Shown here in pieces: positions 10,513 through 22,353 of a stretch of DNA of 64,000 nt. How positions within the stretch are numbered: position 1 is the stretch's first letter; the number at the start of each line of letters is the position of its first letter. Both the position numbers and the translations under genes were made by a program. The stretch covers positions 13,687,724 to 13,751,723 of the forward strand of contig NC_084815.1 of assembly GCF_963583255.1 (NCBI RefSeq). The letters are read 5' to 3'. The notes beneath the pieces were generated by a model, which saw nothing but the letters and a program-made list of their open reading frames with translations, did not search any database and had not been told where the DNA came from. This DNA is from Pyrus communis (taxonomy: Eukaryota > Streptophyta > Magnoliopsida > Rosales > Rosaceae).

Positions 10513-12100
10513 TGATAGGAGCATATTTAGGCGACTTACTTAGCTTGTTTTCATGCATTTATATTGTTAATTCATAGTTGTTTTTGGCGTTTAAGCCATT
10601 TTCGTGTGTTTTTAGGTTCATGTGGCTAAGGAAGCAAAAAGATGCATTTTGGAGCATTTTGGAGCAAAATTGGACTTGGAAGGGATAACTTATACTTGGA
10701 GCAAAAGGAATGGACGAAATTGAAGAGTTGATGTCACAAGGATTCCTACTTGAAGTAGCCACACACCTTCCACATTTCAGCCACATGCACTTGTTCCTCC
10801 ATCATTGCACCAACAACAACATTGCACATGCACTCCCTTTAGTTAATTAACCCACATGCACCCTTTATTCTTTCATCATTCCAGCCACTCCACATCCCTC
10901 ACCAAGAAATCATTCAACACACGCATCCATAATCATTTCTCCACACCAAAACCGTGCACAAGCATTCATCCTTTCAATTCCATCAATTTGTTCTTTCTTT
11001 TCTTGTTTCTGTTTTCATGTTTAATTTAACTTGTTGTTCAATTATGTTAAACATGTGGAACTAATTTCTTTTTAGTTAGAGGCGAATTTGAAGCCATGGA
11101 CATATGTTGGTTATGATTTGATTTACTCCAGTTATGAATTCATGAACTTTAGATGTGGGTTACTTTTCTGTTTTGATTAAGAACTTGTTTATGTATGTGG
11201 GTTGAGGGTCGACACTGAATTTGCATGCCTAAACTTGATGCTAGGATATAAGGGAATTTCACCTAATCGTTATGAACTTATATTCATGAGTAGTAAAAAT
11301 CGCTAGTCACGATTGTGTTTAGTAAACCCTAGGCTGGATTAACATGCGTATTCCATAGTTATGAATGCCTAGTCGATGTTTATGATTTCCATTGAACTTA
11401 ATGATCTTTGTTGAATGTCTCTATCATGCGTATTCCATGGTTAGGGACTTTGATTAGGAATAATTTGGTTGTAATGCGTATTCCATTCAATACAATGAAT
11501 CTAGGGAAATCTAAGAGTTAGTTTAAGTGGACCTAATTAACTTGGAGCATTGTCATTCATCGTTTGTTGAAGTCATAACTGGGAGTCAAATTATATGCTT
11601 ATGTTCATGTGTGGATAAGGAACCCTCTAACTAGTTTTCTCATCATTTTATTTCATTAATTTCGTTTTTACAATTTGTTTTGTTTCCAAGTTCTTGTTTT
11701 GTTTTTAAATTCATTCAAAATCAATCCCCATTTATTTTAAAGTGTTAGATTAGTTAGAAATACATTTATTTTGTGTTTATAAGTGTTTTGATTCATTTTG
11801 TTTCCCAAATTCGTCCAAAGTACTCAAGGTGCTCAAAACTGCCCAGAAAGTGTTTTTAAGGCAGTTTCGAGTGCTTTGGGTACTGTTTGAGTCTTTTGGT
11901 TTGTTTTAGAGTTTTAAAGTTTAGTTTTACATTCTTTGAGTCTAGTTTAGTGTTTTATATTGCGTTTCTACGTTTTTGAGTCAGTTTCCAAGTGATTAAC
12001 AATCCCTCCTAATCCCCGGTCCAGAACGATCCCTACTTATACTTATACTACAATTTGACGAAAAGAGGGTTTAATTTGTGCGCGTATAAATCTCGCATCA
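10513..12100 (+). repeat. 3' LTR of element 1
   Basis: This is the right LTR, 1588 bp, near-identical to 2436-4023 and followed by the target duplication ATAGA (12101-12105). The substitutions against the left copy are scattered and mostly transitions, as expected of ageing by mutation rather than conversion. Confidence 0.92.
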
Positions 12101-12105
12101 ATAGA

Positions 12106-12481
12106 CCACCTAGGCACCTGCCCAAACCCGCCTAGGCATCGACTCATTTAGGCAAAAAATAGATAACTTTCATTTAGCATTTTTTTTTTCAATTAATTGT
12201 AAGAGACTTGTCGAATACTTAAATGAGCACACATTATATGCTTAGTCCCCATGTTTTCATTATGTTCCAATACTTCATAATATATGTGTTATTCTATTTT
12301 GTAGTTTATAATGAAATTATATATATTTTAAGTATAAACATACACTTATTTACATGAAATATAATGGATTTAGTTAAATTTGCCTAGTCCGCCTAGGTGC
12401 CCACCTAGACCTCGCCTAGCCGCCTAGGCGCTAGGCCCCAGCTCGCTACCTAACTAGCACCTAGCGTCTTTTAGAACCTTG
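12106..12481. mobile_element. hAT-like non-autonomous relic (right part)
   Basis: The segment has many CGCCTAGGCGC-type inverted motifs and ends CTTTTAGAACCTTG. That is the same terminus as the complete element at 39563-40817 (TTTTTAGAACATTG). Element 1 interrupts it; a short piece (GAGGCGCCCAC, 2420-2430) sits on the other side. The left terminus and the matching 8-bp duplication are not seen, so it is a truncated copy. Confidence 0.5.
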
Positions 12482-13149
12482 CTTCTGAGGAAGCACAGTT
12501 TAATCCGTAAAGTTGGTTGATCTGTACAAACAGCTTCTACTTCTAGCATGCCAAACTCATTTCAATCGCAAAAGTGCTCATTTTTCTCCTTTCTTCATCT
12601 TCACTCTTCAAATCTAAGTAAAACACAGAACTAAATGAAACAAACTAAATTCACTCAAAAACATTACAAAGATCTAAACTAAAGGGCCTGAAAATGAGGA
12701 GTTGGATCAATGTCAGGGACCATTTGCGATAAAAAACCTTATTTTGTGTAATCCACATGTCACCATTTGATTGGATTTATGGGTCCCACATACAAACTAG
12801 CAGAATAGTTGACGGAATTGACCAAATTGATGTAAGGTAGTGGATGTCAGGGACGACATTGATTGATTTTGAAAGTGAGGGACCAAAATGATGAGTTTGG
12901 TCAATCTTAAGGATCATTTGTGATAAAAACCCTAAAAGGAATTATAAACATCATCCTCAAATGCATAAATTTAAAAATAGGAATTGGTCCACAACTCTTA
13001 ATTAACACTATTGTTCTGCTGGTCATTTAAGATTTCCCTAAACTGCTGCATCTTGTTGCTCGTCAGAACGCCATTGCTGGTAACCCCTCTTCAACATCTC
13101 ATCAACCAAGTTCATCAACTCTTGGGTCGTAGCATCAAGATTATAGTTA
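12482..13149. other. Intergenic, one short dispersed repeat pair
   Basis: No gene is visible. Two similar stretches (about 12700-12737 and 12897-12932) share ATCATTTGTGATAAAAACC-like wording in direct orientation, about 190 bases apart, which suggests a small decayed repeat. The rest is AT-rich and featureless. Confidence 0.3.
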
Positions 13150-13193
13150 CACTATTACACAAGAAATGATTACAATATAATCTTTATAATAAA

Positions 13194-13385
13194 CTATTTA
13201 ACAAATTTTTTTTTCTTATTCACACTGAATAATAATTCATCCATCACAAACTTCTTTAGGTCCTCAAGAACATATTTCCAAGATGTCCACTCCGCAGTAG
13301 AATAGTTAGTTTGCAATGCTACCCCAGCCGAATTCACAAACTCCACATATCTTGTCGTACGCCGTAGACTCATATCATCCGACAT
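13194..13385 (-). pseudogene. CACTA-associated ORF remnant, copy A
   Basis: The frame reads RRTTRYVEFVNSAGVALQTN and then WTSWKYVLEDLKKFVMDELL. A homologous but broken segment is at 14319-14474 on the same strand, so this is a repeated TE-coded domain and not a host gene. It resembles, from memory, the W-x-x-VPxxxKxxxW region of proteins carried by plant CACTA elements. Too short and degraded for a functional call. Confidence 0.4.
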
Positions 13386-14318
13386 GATTTGGGGACGGTG
13401 GCTTTCCTCTATTTAAGCCCGAACCGCCACTCTCCTAGCTTTCTTATTATCGGCCATCTTGCAAAAACCTTTGGGATAAACAAAACTGGCGAAAGAATAG
13501 GGCTATAAAGGAAAACAATGTGAAGAAAACTACAAAACAAATTGTGCTTATAAAGAACACAAGAACTTTATGCGACGCATGATTCGTTGCGCGTGAAGGA
13601 CCAGAAGTGTTGCGTGACTAAACTTTCGTTGCGTAAACTACGAAATAAATACGCAATAAATACAACGACTTCAACACGCACCGACCATTTCAAATTTAAT
13701 TTGCAAGACATAAGTTCATCGCGCAATGGACGAGGTAAATGCACAGTAAATACAATGACTTCAACACTCATTGACCACTTCATAGTCTTTTTGCACGATG
13801 AATATATCATCCCGCAAATGTTGGAGCGACGAAATTGTCATTGCGTAAAGGTCTGCACGATGACATGCACATATTTATTTTATTTCATCTAAAAAACAGT
13901 TTCTCAAGATACTAACCATCAAAGTTAGTTAACTCCAAAGTTCGACGACCGGTCAATATTAATATTTTGAAAATCTATTTTCAACACGAACCAAAATAAA
14001 TACAGTCCGTATACAATTATTATTCCAAATAGAAATTAAATGTCATTATTTAATAAACTATAAATACAGTAAAAAAACAATTATTATTCTAATCCTCCAC
14101 TAGTGGTTTAGGTGCTTGCTATAGATTTGCCTCACGTTCAACATCAACCTTCAACTCCCGGAAATGAGACTTGAACATGTTGTCGATGCACTTCATTAGA
14201 TTTGCGTCACTTTTGTTAATGTCCCAATTAGGCTGATATGCAAAAATTAATAAATTATAAATCTCACTAATATATTTTATATATGAACAAAATTATTATT
14301 TAACTAATTAATTAACAT

Positions 14319-14474
14319 GTACTTCTAACTCATCAATCAAGACCGTCTTTATCTCCTTGAGGACGTCTCTCCAAGACTCCCAATTCACATCGCATTTTTC
14401 ACGCACTAATACTCCAATGCTGCACCTAAATCTGTTTACCATATACTATTTCACAAATCCTATTAATTCTGCAT
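14319..14474 (-). pseudogene. CACTA-associated ORF remnant, copy B
   Basis: Reading the complement gives ELIGFVK-stop-YMVNRFRCSIG and WESWRDVLKEIKTVLIDELE. This aligns with copy A (YVEFVNSAGVALQ..WTSWKYVLEDLKKFVMDEL) at the same spacing. The stop in the middle shows decay. No start codon or splice sites could be assigned. Confidence 0.4.
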
Positions 14475-15385
14475 AAGTGATTCAGTAGGGGCTCTGATTA
14501 TAAGTGTTTCTAACGCGTGGTGTAGCTCTCTTCTTTTTCTAGGCTACCAACAAAATATAAACTTATAATAGCCAATTTAAATATTTAAATAATTTATACA
14601 ACAAACAAAGATTGGAATAAGCACCAGAGTCGGCCATTGCATACGGAAATTCAAACAAAGATTGGAATAATAATACATAAAAAGTAAGCAGTTTTCAGAT
14701 TGAATTGTGAAGAGGAAGGGCGAAATTGTCAATTCAAAGGAAATTTGGCTTCTTTGAGGTTTCATCATGCAAAACCCTATAGTAAATATGGCATTCAATA
14801 CTTTGACTAAACAAACTAACCATCCAGTAAATGTTTGACGTTTACGTGATGAAGATTCGTTGTGCAATGGCATACATGTAGTACATGTTTTTTGGCGCCA
14901 AAATAAAGGTTTCTTCATGTTTTTTTGAGAACCTTTGCATGACGGAGTCCGTTTTTCGCTGTGCAAATAGTTATTTCACGATGAACACATCCATCGCGCA
15001 AAGAGTTTGGCCCCTTACATTTTGTCCGATGAAAGTGCATAACAGATTCCTTTGTTCGTCGCGCAAACTGATTTTTCCCCACAAATTGCTCTTCGTCGCA
15101 TAAAATTTTAACATGCAAATGATTTTTCCTACTAGTGTATAATAAGTCTAAATTAAGCATTGTATTTCGAATTGAGAAAGAGCTGAGGTACTTTGATACA
15201 TGAAATGAATAAATACACAATTGAATTGAACATACATCAAGGAAATCTTAATACAAAACCCGTGGAATGCAAAGATTATTACAAGAATTGAATGAAAGAA
15301 TATATAATAATAATAATTGAATGAATAAGTAAATTAATTAATTAATTAAAGAATAGCAGAAGATATAGAAAACGAAGCTAAAAAC

Positions 15386-15403
15386 TTAAGCATCATGGGG
15401 TGC
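15386..15403 (-). pseudogene. Pectinesterase terminal codons and stop
   Basis: On the minus strand GCACCCCATGATGCTTAA reads APHDA-stop, completing the WIAPHDA end of the enzyme that starts at 25496. GGTGC at 15399-15403 is the target duplication shared with 25491-25495, so element 2 inserted here six codons from the end. Confidence 0.9.
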
Positions 15404-17307
15404 TGATAGGAGCATATTTATGCGACTTAAATGGCTTGTTCTCGTACATTTACGTTATGTTTCTTTAGTTATTTTAGTTCTTTATGCTTCTTTTGTGTGT
15501 TTTCAGGTTCTAAGGGCAAAGTATGCAAAAAGATGCCTTTTGGAGCCTTTTGGAGCAAATTAGAGATTGGAATGGATATCATATGCCTGGAGCCAAAAGG
15601 ATGGACGAAATTGAAGACTTGAAGTAGGAAAGTTAAATCCTAAAAAGACCTCATGTTTGAGCATCATTGAAAACTCCTACGCATTTTAGAACACAAAACC
15701 AACATTCCTAGCAACCTTAGGACATTGTCGTGTGTTTCCTTGTGTCTCCCTTCCTTGCCATGCAAGGAAGGGCTTTGTTCCCTATTTTAAATACTTAAAC
15801 ACTACCACTTATCATTCACCACATATCATTCACCACTTATCATATCATACATTCATTTATCACTTATCATAATCATTCACTTATCACTTACATATCATAC
15901 ACTTATCACTTATCACTCATAATCACCTACAACATCCACCTACTTCACCTACAACATCCACCTACTTCACCTACAAATGACATAGCCATATGTTCCCTCC
16001 ACTACTCCTATAAATACCCTTGCATTCATTCATTCAAAAACATCTCATTTCATACACAACACACCACAAACACATCCCTTTCTCTCTTAGCCGTGAGTCT
16101 CCCTTAGAATCCAAAAAACCATCTTTCCATTTCCATCACTCCTCACTCCATTCCACACTTCCATTCCCCCAAACCAACTATCCTTAGACCTTGTGCTACA
16201 ACAACGAGGAAGATAAGAGGGCCTAAACGTTCATACAATTCAAGTTTGAGTTGTTGGAATGTTTAGGTGTTTCTTTGATTTCAAAGTTTAAATTTAATTC
16301 TCTTTGTTTTGTACGTATGAGGAATGGAAGAGAAGAGTGCCTAAACGTTCATACAATTCAAGTTTGAGTTGTTGGAATGTTTAGGCGTTTCTTTGATTTC
16401 AAAGATATGAGGAACTAAAACCCCTTTAGCTAGGGGGTGATTCGAAACTATGTTTATATTTGCAATATGAATTGATTAACTTTCGTTGGAATTTCATAAG
16501 TTGTGGATTCAATTTGTTTAACCGTTTGATTGATAACTTATTTATGAATGTTTATTAAGAATGCGCGCTTAATTTTCATGCATGAATATGACACTAGAAT
16601 ATAAGTGAATTTCACCTAATCGTTATGAACTTATATTCACAAGTAGTGGAGGTTGCTTATAAACAATCGCGTTAAATGAATTCTTGGCACGAGTTTCATG
16701 CTCATCATAGTAACGAATGCCTCGTCAACACTTATAGTTTTCATAATGCTTAATGATCTTTGATTGTATCTTTATTGTGCTTTTCACGTAAAGGACTTTT
16801 GGAGAATGTGGTGAATTGCGTTGCGCTAACCCATCCAATTCATTAACTTAAGGAAAACTTGACGGTTAATTTAAGCGGACCTAATTAACCCGGAGTGTTG
16901 AGTTTCATAATTTATCGAAAAACCAACTGAGAATCAATCTTGTATGCAAGTGTAACATGTATGGAGATGAACCCCTTAGCTAGCATTCATCCATAAATTT
17001 CATATTTACAATCTGTCTAGTTTATTAACTTGTTTCGTTATTTCAATTTTCGTAAAAACCTCAATCCCCCTTTTGCTTTAATGTTCATTTTAGTTAGAAT
17101 TCAATTTAGTTTGTGTTTTTAAAGCATTTTGAGTTTTTGGTTTGTCTTAGTGTTTTAAACTTTAATTTTGCATTCTTTGAGTCTAGTTTAGTGTTTTAAA
17201 CTTTATTTTACGTTTTTGAGTCAGTTTCCAAGAGATTTGCAATCCCTCCTAATCCCCGGTCCAGAACGATCCCTACTTATACTTATACTACAATTGTCAA
17301 AAGAGGG
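15404..17307 (+). repeat. LTR A of element 2 (inverted relative to the rest)
   Basis: Starts TGATAGGAGCATA. It matches LTR B closely for about the first 1.5 kb, then diverges from about 16960 to its end, where it looks more like the solo LTR type at 5504-7840. It stops after AAAGAGGG, about 30 bases short of the usual CGCATCA end. A TATA box (TATAAATA, 16009-16016) places the likely transcription start near 16040. Confidence 0.85.
16009..16016 (+). promoter_or_regulatory. TATA box in LTR A
   Basis: TATAAATA in a CCACTACTCCTATAAATACC context, with CA-rich sequence about 30 bases downstream. The same box is in LTR B (complement of about 18599-18606). It would start genomic RNA synthesis. Confidence 0.6.
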
Positions 17308-17314
17308 CAAAATT

Positions 17315-19300
17315 TGATGCGTGATTTATGCGCACACAAATTAAACCCTCTTTTTGTCGATTTGTAGTATAAGTATAAGTAGGGATCGTTCTGGACCGGG
17401 GATTAGGAGGGATTGTTAATCACTTGGAACTGATTCAAAAACGTAAAATAAAGTTTAAAACACTATACTAGACTCAAAGAATTCAAAAATACTTTAAAAC
17501 ATAAACTAAACAGATTCTAAGCACTAAAGAACAAGAAAGTAAAGGGGGGGTTTGATTTGACGAAATTAACTAAATTGCACAAATTGTAATTAAAGGCAAA
17601 ACGTAAATATGAATGTGATGAAAATATGGATGATGGAATAGCCAAGGGGTTCTTCTCCACAAATGTTACACTTGCATACAAGATTGATTCTCAGTTGGTC
17701 TTTCGATAAATTATGAAACTCAATACCCCGGGTTAATTAGGTCCGCTTAAATTAACCGTCAAGTTCTCCTTAAGTTAATGAATTGGATGGGTTAGCGCAA
17801 CGCAATTCACCACATTCTCCAAAAGTCCTTTACGTGAAAAGCACAATAAAGATACAATCAAAGATCATTAAGCATTATGAAAACTATAAGTATTGACGAG
17901 GCATTCGTTACTATGGAATACGCATGAAACTTATGCCAAGAATTCGTTTAACACGATTGTTTATAAGCAACCTCCACTACTTGTGAATATAAGTTCATAA
18001 CGATTAGGTGAAATTCACTTATATTCTAGCGTCATATTTATGCATGAAAATTAAGCGCGCATTCTTAATAAACATTCATAAATAAGTTATCAATCAAACG
18101 GTTAAACAAATTGAATCCACAACTTATGAAATTCCAACGAAAGTTAATCAATTCATATTGCAAATATAAACATAGTTTCGAATCACCCCCTAGCTAAAGG
18201 GGTTTTAGTTCCTCATATCTTTGAAATCAAAGAAACGCCTAAACATTCCAACAACTCAAACTTGAATTGTATGAACGTTTAGGCACTCTTCTCTTCCATT
18301 CCTCATACGTACAAAACAAAGAGAATTAAATTTAAACTTTGAAATCAAAGAAACACCTAAACATTCCAACAACTTAAACTTGAATTGTATGAACGTTTAG
18401 GCCCTCTTATCTTCCTCGTTGTTGTAGCACAAGGTCTAAGGTGAGGTTTGGGGGATTATGGAAATGGATGAGGAGTGGTGGAAATGGAAAGATGGTTTTT
18501 TTGGATTCTAAGGGAGACTCACGGCTAAGAGAGAAAGGGATGTGTTTGTGGTGTGTTGTGTATGAAATGAGATGTTTTTGAATGAATGAATGCAAGGGTA
18601 TTTATAGGAGTAGTGGAGGGAACATATGGCTATGTCATTTGTAGGTGAAGTAGGTGGATGTTGTAGGTGAAGTAGGTGGATGTTGTAGGTGAAGTAGGTG
18701 GATGTTGTAGGTGAAGTAGGTGGATGTTATAGGTGAAGTAGGTGGATGTTGTAGGTGAAGTAGGTGGATGTTGTAGGTGATTATGAGTGATAAGTGATAA
18801 GTGTATGATATGTTAAGTGATAAGTGAATGATTATGATAAGTGATAAATGAATGTATGATATGATAAGTGGTGAATGATATGTGGTGAATGCTAAGTGGT
18901 AGTGTTTAAGTATTTAAAATAGGGAACAAAGCCCTTCCTTGCATGGCAAGGAAGGGAGACACAAGGAAACACACGACAATGTCCTAAGGTTGCTAGGAAT
19001 GTTGTTTTTGTGTTCTAAAATGCGTAGGAGTTTTCAATGATGCTCAAACATGAGGTCTTTTTAGGATTTAACTTTCCTACTTCAAGTCTTCAATTTCGTC
19101 CATCCTTTTGGCTCCAAGCATATGATATCCATTCCAATCTCTAATTTGCTCCAAAAGGCTCCAAAAGGCATCCTTTTGCATACTTTGCCCTTAGAACCTG
19201 AAAACACACAAAAGAAGCATAAAGAACTAAAATAACTAAAGAAACATAACGTAAATGTACGAGAACAAGCCATTTAAGTCGCATAAATATGCTCCTATCA
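17315..19300 (-). repeat. LTR B, 3' LTR of element 2
   Basis: Complete LTR on the minus strand, TGATAGGAGC at 19300 to CGCATCA at 17315 (1986 bp). It is adjacent to the purine tract on the internal side. It contains a 22-bp minisatellite of six full units (18641-18772) where LTR A has two. The outer flank AATTTTG equals the first bases that follow a 5' LTR before the PBS. Confidence 0.9.
18641..18772 (+). repeat. 22-bp minisatellite in LTR B
   Basis: Six head-to-tail copies of a 22-bp unit starting GTAGGTGAAGTAGG (starts at 18641, 18663, 18685, 18707, 18729, 18751) plus a partial. One unit has a base change. The matching place in LTR A (about 15924-15980) has only two units. It lies in U3 upstream of the TATA box. 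Confidence 0.85.
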
Positions 19301-19316
19301 AATACCCCCACACTTA
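19301..19316 (-). promoter_or_regulatory. Polypurine tract of element 2
   Basis: The complement reads AAGTGTGGGGGTATT directly before the LTR B start, matching the tract of element 1. This shows that LTR B is the 3' LTR. Confidence 0.75.
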
Positions 19317-21849
19317 GCTTTTGCTAGTCCTCGAGCAAAACAGAAAAACAAAACAAAAAGAACAAAACACAACCTACACCTTCCAACAATCGTATCAGGG
19401 ACTTCCAATGCACATGACAAATTAAAAATCATTATTCTCACAGATTTGAGCCATCTTTACACTTAAGTACATTCTTACTTATAGTCACCACATACTAGTT
19501 CACAATTAAGCATTTAAAACCATGTTTTGAATGTAGTAACATGCCTTAGAGAATTCCCTCAATTTCTTACTAGATGTACTCTCGTTTTTCACACAGATTT
19601 TCTGACTACACACCCTACACTAGGTATATGTGAGAAGATTGATGTAAACATGTAGACGAACACTCACATATGTTATAATAAGGAAAGCATTTTCTGGAGT
19701 TAATAAGCATGTTTAGATATGATCTCATGAATGGAATGCTACTACTTAGACGCGAGAACCAGTGACACCATAAGCCCATACCAAGTTCAAACTCCACAAA
19801 TTGAAATACACAACACTCAAGATAGAAGTCAAGGGTTGTAACGGGGCTTGGGGTATGTGGATAACAAAGAAGGGATATGGAAAACAAAGGTTTTTAAAGA
19901 AATAGTGAGCAAAGCATTTGAATCAACTTAGAATTCACTTTTGAATGAAAACTCAACTTTTGAACAAAAAGGGAGAATTTAGACAATTTACGCCTAGAAT
20001 TGGTGTTTTGGAACCTTTCTTCAATCACTTATTCTTTCATTTTTTTTTTTTTTTAAGCTCTTTTTTCTTTCTTTCTTTCTTTTCTCTTTTTTTTTTTTCT
20101 TTTCTTTTTCTTTTCTTTTGAATCTCAAAACATAAACACTTAAACATTCTCTACCCCACGCTTATTTTCTTTCATAATGTAACTCAAAAGGAATTCAATT
20201 AAGTCATGCTCACTATCTTTTAAGAACAAGGGTGGGGATTGTCCTAAACTAGGCTAGGTGAGGAAAATGTGGGTAAACAAAGAATAAAGGCTAAACAAGG
20301 CTCAACGGGGTTAAAACTTACAACATATACGAAGTATGGGAAGTAAGGCTATTTGGCTATGGTGGTGGTCACTACACAACTTCTTCTTGAATATGTGTTA
20401 TGCAAATCAATAACATGCTTTGAATGAAATGGGCATGAGTTCTAGCATTTAGTTCTATCATGATACAATTGCATTCTAAGTAGCAACCAAGCAAGGAATA
20501 ATGAGATCATGCAACAACTTTAGAAAATAAAGAATCACAGAAAATAACTCTCCAAAGAAAGTAATGGCTCGAGTCTCACAGGGATGTAGCGTTTGTTTGA
20601 GCTTCTTCCTTCAAGCATGTTACAAAAACGAATTTTTCTTTTATGATTGCATGTGAAGTCATACATTATAACCATAACCAAGCATATACCAAGAGTAAAT
20701 CAAACTTTTCTCTATGTTTATAACTCTTTCTAACCGTCATGCAATTATAAACCAAATCCTTATCATTGTGTTGGAAGGTACCCTAAGACACAAACACACA
20801 AAAACGACTTTTAAAACAACTCTTTTTGGGTTTTTCAAAACAATTTTTCAAATTTTTATGGGATTTTCGAATTATAAAACAAAACACACTAAAACACTCT
20901 AAAACAACTTAAAAACACCTTAAAACAGCAAGGAACAACATTAGAAGTTATGGTGGATAAAACCCTACGAATTTGCATCAAAACACTTTAGTTACCCCCC
21001 CACACTTAAATCAAACATTGTCCTCAATGTTTTAAGCATAGATTCACACAAAACATAAGTAAACACACAAAAAGCAACTAAACATATTAAACATGGCATA
21101 ATGTAATTAACAAAGAGAAGAGTTTAGGGACGCAAATCTGGTTATGGAGTGTAAATTCCCTCTTCTCCTTGGTGATTGCATTGAGGCTTTGAACTTTGTG
21201 ATTCCACAGGCTTACTCTTGAACTGGTTTCTGCCCATCGTTGATTTTCCTTTGTGCTACTTCTTGAACTGGGCAGCAGGATGGTTCTTTTGGTTTCCCCC
21301 GAAGGTCTGAGCTTCCTCCTGTTATCTGTTTCTTTGTTCAATCTTTGCAGGAGTGGTCCCTTCTCTGGAAGTGTAACAACCGTTGAAGATGACTACTCGA
21401 GAGCAACGCTAGGTAAGCAATCAGGAATAGATTCCAGGCAGTTGGCTCCAGATCGGAAGACTGACTCCAAGTGCCGGCTGATTGCTTCTTTTACTTTGCT
21501 ATGCAAGTAAGAACAAGGACAAAGAAAAAGACAGGGAAAGAGCATGATATGAGATACTTTTGCTTTTGACCTTGATGATATGAGATACCTTTGCTTTGAA
21601 GAAGCGGTGAATGAATCAGCACATGCTTCAATCCGCCGTTTCCTCCTGGGTCATATGTACTCCAGGCATCTGGTATCATCTTTGGGGAAGAAGAAAGAAT
21701 TGAGTATTTTGAAAGGCTTTGCTGGGAGTGCGCCCTCAGAGGTAAGGGAGAGTTGGGCATTTTCTTCAGGTTTGCCCTGCCATAAAAGACGAAGGTCGAC
21801 ATATATAGAGATAATATCAAGTGGTGGTACTTTTTACCCTTGTCGACAA
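19317..21849 (-). other. Non-coding 3' internal region of element 2
   Basis: Homologous to 7846-10497 of element 1 on the opposite strand. Similarity is high next to the antisense cassette and falls towards the LTR. The complement contains AGTGTGGGGGGGTAAC after AACATTGAGGACAATGTT (near 21000-21035). A T/C-rich tract is at 20038-20130. No kept open frame was found. Confidence 0.55.
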
Positions 21850-22353
21850 ACGTTTTGATCCCGCAAATCCGGCTCTTTGAAATAGTGGCGCCTCTTCGAT
21901 CTTTGAATACGCCTCTTCAATTTCTGAGCAGGCGCCCCTTCGATTTCTGAACGACGCCCCTTCGCTTTCTGAACGACACGTGGTAGTGCAGATGCGGCTC
22001 CTTTTGACAAAGCTGCACGCGTCTTCTGAAAAGCAGAGAAAGCGTCGCCAAACTTTGCGCTTGTCGGCTAAAGATGTGTAGATGCGATGATGGCCTCCAC
22101 GTGTTTTCAGCTTTGTCAGAAATCTTTTGACAAAGTTGAACGCGTTTTCTGAAAAGCCGAGGGAGCGTCGCCTAAATTACGCCGGAAAATCCGGCTCTTT
22201 GAATCGGTGGACGCGTCGTCTTGGCTTTTTATAGAGCTATCAATCACCCCAACATACACACTCTGAAGATTTCCCATTCCTAAAACTCGACTCCGGCCCT
22301 TTGTGAAATTTTAACTCCATCCACCCCTTCTCTTTGAACACTTTTGAAAAAAA
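21850..22353 (+). promoter_or_regulatory. Promoter-like region of antisense ORF, copy 2
   Basis: TTTTTATAGAGC near 22226-22237 is a TATA-like box about 120 bases before the ATG. Upstream are two CACGTG G-box cores (21977-21982 and 22098-22103) and a duplicated module of about 50 bases (TTTTGACAAAG...ACGCGT...GAAAAGC...GCGTCGCC) starting at about 22002 and 22125. Element 1 keeps the same order at 5015-5490, although one of its two G-boxes is changed. Independent transcription is an inference. Confidence 0.5.

Larger units (their letters stand above)
2436..12100 (+). mobile_element. LTR retrotransposon 1 (non-autonomous, LARD-like), complete ends
   Basis: Two direct LTRs of equal length (1588 bp; 2436-4023 and 10513-12100) start TGATAGGAGC and end CGCATCA. 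They are flanked by the perfect 5-bp duplication ATAGA (2431-2435 and 12101-12105). A PBS follows the first LTR and a purine tract precedes the second. I counted about a dozen base differences between the LTRs (roughly 99% identity), so the insertion is recent. The internal 6.5 kb has no gag, protease, RT or integrase, so the element must be moved by a relative. It carries an antisense 223-codon ORF and a nested solo LTR. It landed in a hAT relic whose rest continues at 12106. Confidence 0.92.
13150..15137. mobile_element. Degraded CACTA (EnSpm)-like element
   Basis: The right end reads CCTACTAGTG, the complement of CACTAGTAGG, a CACTA terminus. Just inside it and near 13570-13870 are many TTCGTTGCGC/TCGTCGCGCAAA-type subterminal motifs. 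The left end may be CACTATTACACAAG at 13150. The 3-bp flanks (TTA and TAT) do not match, so the left boundary is uncertain. Two decayed copies of one coding segment lie inside on the minus strand. No catalytic transposase domain is recognised. Confidence 0.5.

Noticed and set aside
17308..17314. LTR A as an older solo LTR into which element B-C later inserted
   Set aside because: The remainder of LTR A is not found beyond LTR C, and LTR C ends exactly at the GGTGC duplication that flanks LTR A. A later deletion would have to stop precisely there.
18641..18772. Regularly spaced repeat, CRISPR-like at first sight
   Set aside because: Units abut without spacers in a plant LTR; it is a minisatellite.
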